A stretch of 64,000 nucleotides of DNA from Notospermus geniculatus (Eukaryota > Nemertea > Pilidiophora > Heteronemertea > Lineidae). The notes under the pieces were generated by a model. The model did not search any database. It was not told the DNA's origin and saw nothing but the letters and a program-made list of their open reading frames with translations. How positions within the stretch are numbered: the stretch's first letter is position 1; each line of letters begins with the position of its first letter. A program made the translations under genes and the position numbers. Positions 63,018 to 64,000 of this stretch are shown in pieces. Where the stretch lies: the NCBI GenBank assembly GCA_002633025.1, contig NMRB01002780.1, forward strand, positions 1 to 64,000, in the 5' to 3' direction.

Positions 63018-64000
63018 TTTTTCTATTTTTCTATTGATTATTGTTTTGTGATGCAGATAAACGCAAAAATTCGGCTTTTAAACAAGGTTTTTATTCAGCC
63101 GGTGTTGACATGTGTCAACTTGTTGTTATCGTCGTTTCTGCTAAACAAGAGAGACCATCTCCACCTTCACCTGAGGGGAGTGCAGTAATTGAGGACGCAC
63201 TGGCTATTCGTACCGTCACGGTGCAAATAACGCCAAACCAGATCTTATTCACACCGTCGTAAACAGCCAATCAGAAAGCTTCATTCAAGGCATGCCAGAT
63301 GAAGTTACCGGTATCATCTCGCACAATGCCGGATTTTTTTTCAATATTCTTGATGAAAACGTTAATTTATAACCGCTACCAGGAAAAAAAGTTTTATAAT
63401 CAATGCTTTGGGCAAGGTGGGCCTATACTAAAGTACCGGTGTCTAATGATTCCCGACGGGTGTGGTAGCATGAGCCGCAGTGGTCGAGTGGTTTGCATGG
63501 GTGGTTACCAAACGAAAGGTCGCGGGTTCGAGCCCCGTCATGACAGTTCTTCTTTTATTTTCTTCTTGGAGGAATTATACTGATAATAGGAGCTGTCAGC
63601 GAGTTGACCACTAGGTGTCACTAGGGCCCAATTCAATGCATCTAGCGGACCCAGTCATTATCGATCGAGCAGCGATCATAATAGATTTCCTGTACATTAG
63701 GTCCGCTAAGACTGTGCTGCCATCTGTTAGCAATATGCGCGGCTGACTGCTCCCATTCCTCCATGTTTTCTTTCAGTTCTCCTTTCACCTCCTTTTGTTC
63801 TTCTTTTCTTCTTTTAATCGATCCGTGATATCGATCCGTGTGACTGTCTCGGAAAACGGGGAACTGCGTAATTCTTGAGCCAAATTTTTTCGGAAAAAAA
63901 TTAGGGCCTAGGCCTATAATAGGCCTATGAAAAATATTTTATCATCAGACAGCAGAGGCCAACATTTCATCATTAAGTTCTGTGAAAGATGGGGTCACTG
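63018..64000. other. UBA5 upstream region
   Basis: The promoter of UBA5 should be just right of 63017. No TATA box is evident. A tRNA-like piece (TGGTCGAGTGG A box and GGTTCGAGCCC B box) at 63479-63540 lacks a matching acceptor stem, so it is more likely a SINE head than a tRNA gene. Confidence 0.45.

Noticed and set aside
63466-63545. tRNA gene with A and B boxes
   Set aside because: Acceptor ends do not pair and the anticodon arm is poor; a SINE head is likelier.

Overview
This is animal nuclear DNA. The genes carry many short introns with GT-AG splice sites (one is GC-AG). Introns and spacers are full of SINEs, foldback MITEs and minisatellites, and there are two N gaps (11911-12310 and 47017-47687) plus several single-N scars. 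The frequent short words TAGGCCTAC, ACATGTAC and ACCGGTAC, together with the protein relatives, suggest a marine invertebrate (ambulacrarian, amphioxus or lophotrochozoan). The species cannot be named from the sequence alone. No bacterial operon, CRISPR array or phage was seen.

Layout: 1-2526 is non-coding spacer. 2701-16154 (+) is a complete 22-exon gene for a C05D11.1/YOL098C-type M16 metalloprotease. 16240-18966 is repeats, including a 740-bp duplication and two MITEs. 19050-22140 holds a Helitron-type N-terminal ORF flanked by palindromic repeat blocks and split by a TIR element. 26264-27563 (-) holds three exons of a polypeptide GalNAc-transferase (GALNT) whose central part is absent. 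30265-33296 (+) is a complete 7-exon Shisa-like membrane protein gene. 37685-51281 (-) is a villin gene with six gelsolin repeats and a headpiece; one exon is hidden in the second gap. 53079-55778 is another near-exact duplication with a single N at its joint. 58684-63017 (-) is a complete 12-exon UBA5 gene, the E1 enzyme of the UFM1 pathway.

The genes are functionally unrelated, as expected for animal chromosomal neighbours: mitochondrial/cytosolic-type peptidase, O-glycosylation, membrane adaptor, actin bundling/severing, and ufmylation. I found no convincing undescribed system. The points most worth a second look are the truncated GALNT locus, dispersed repeats with hammerhead-ribozyme-like cores, a 5S-rRNA-like SINE, a hAT foldback element just upstream of the M16 start codon, and the assembly scars. 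All exon boundaries were read by eye from splice signals, frame continuity and family resemblance; no alignment or transcript data were available.
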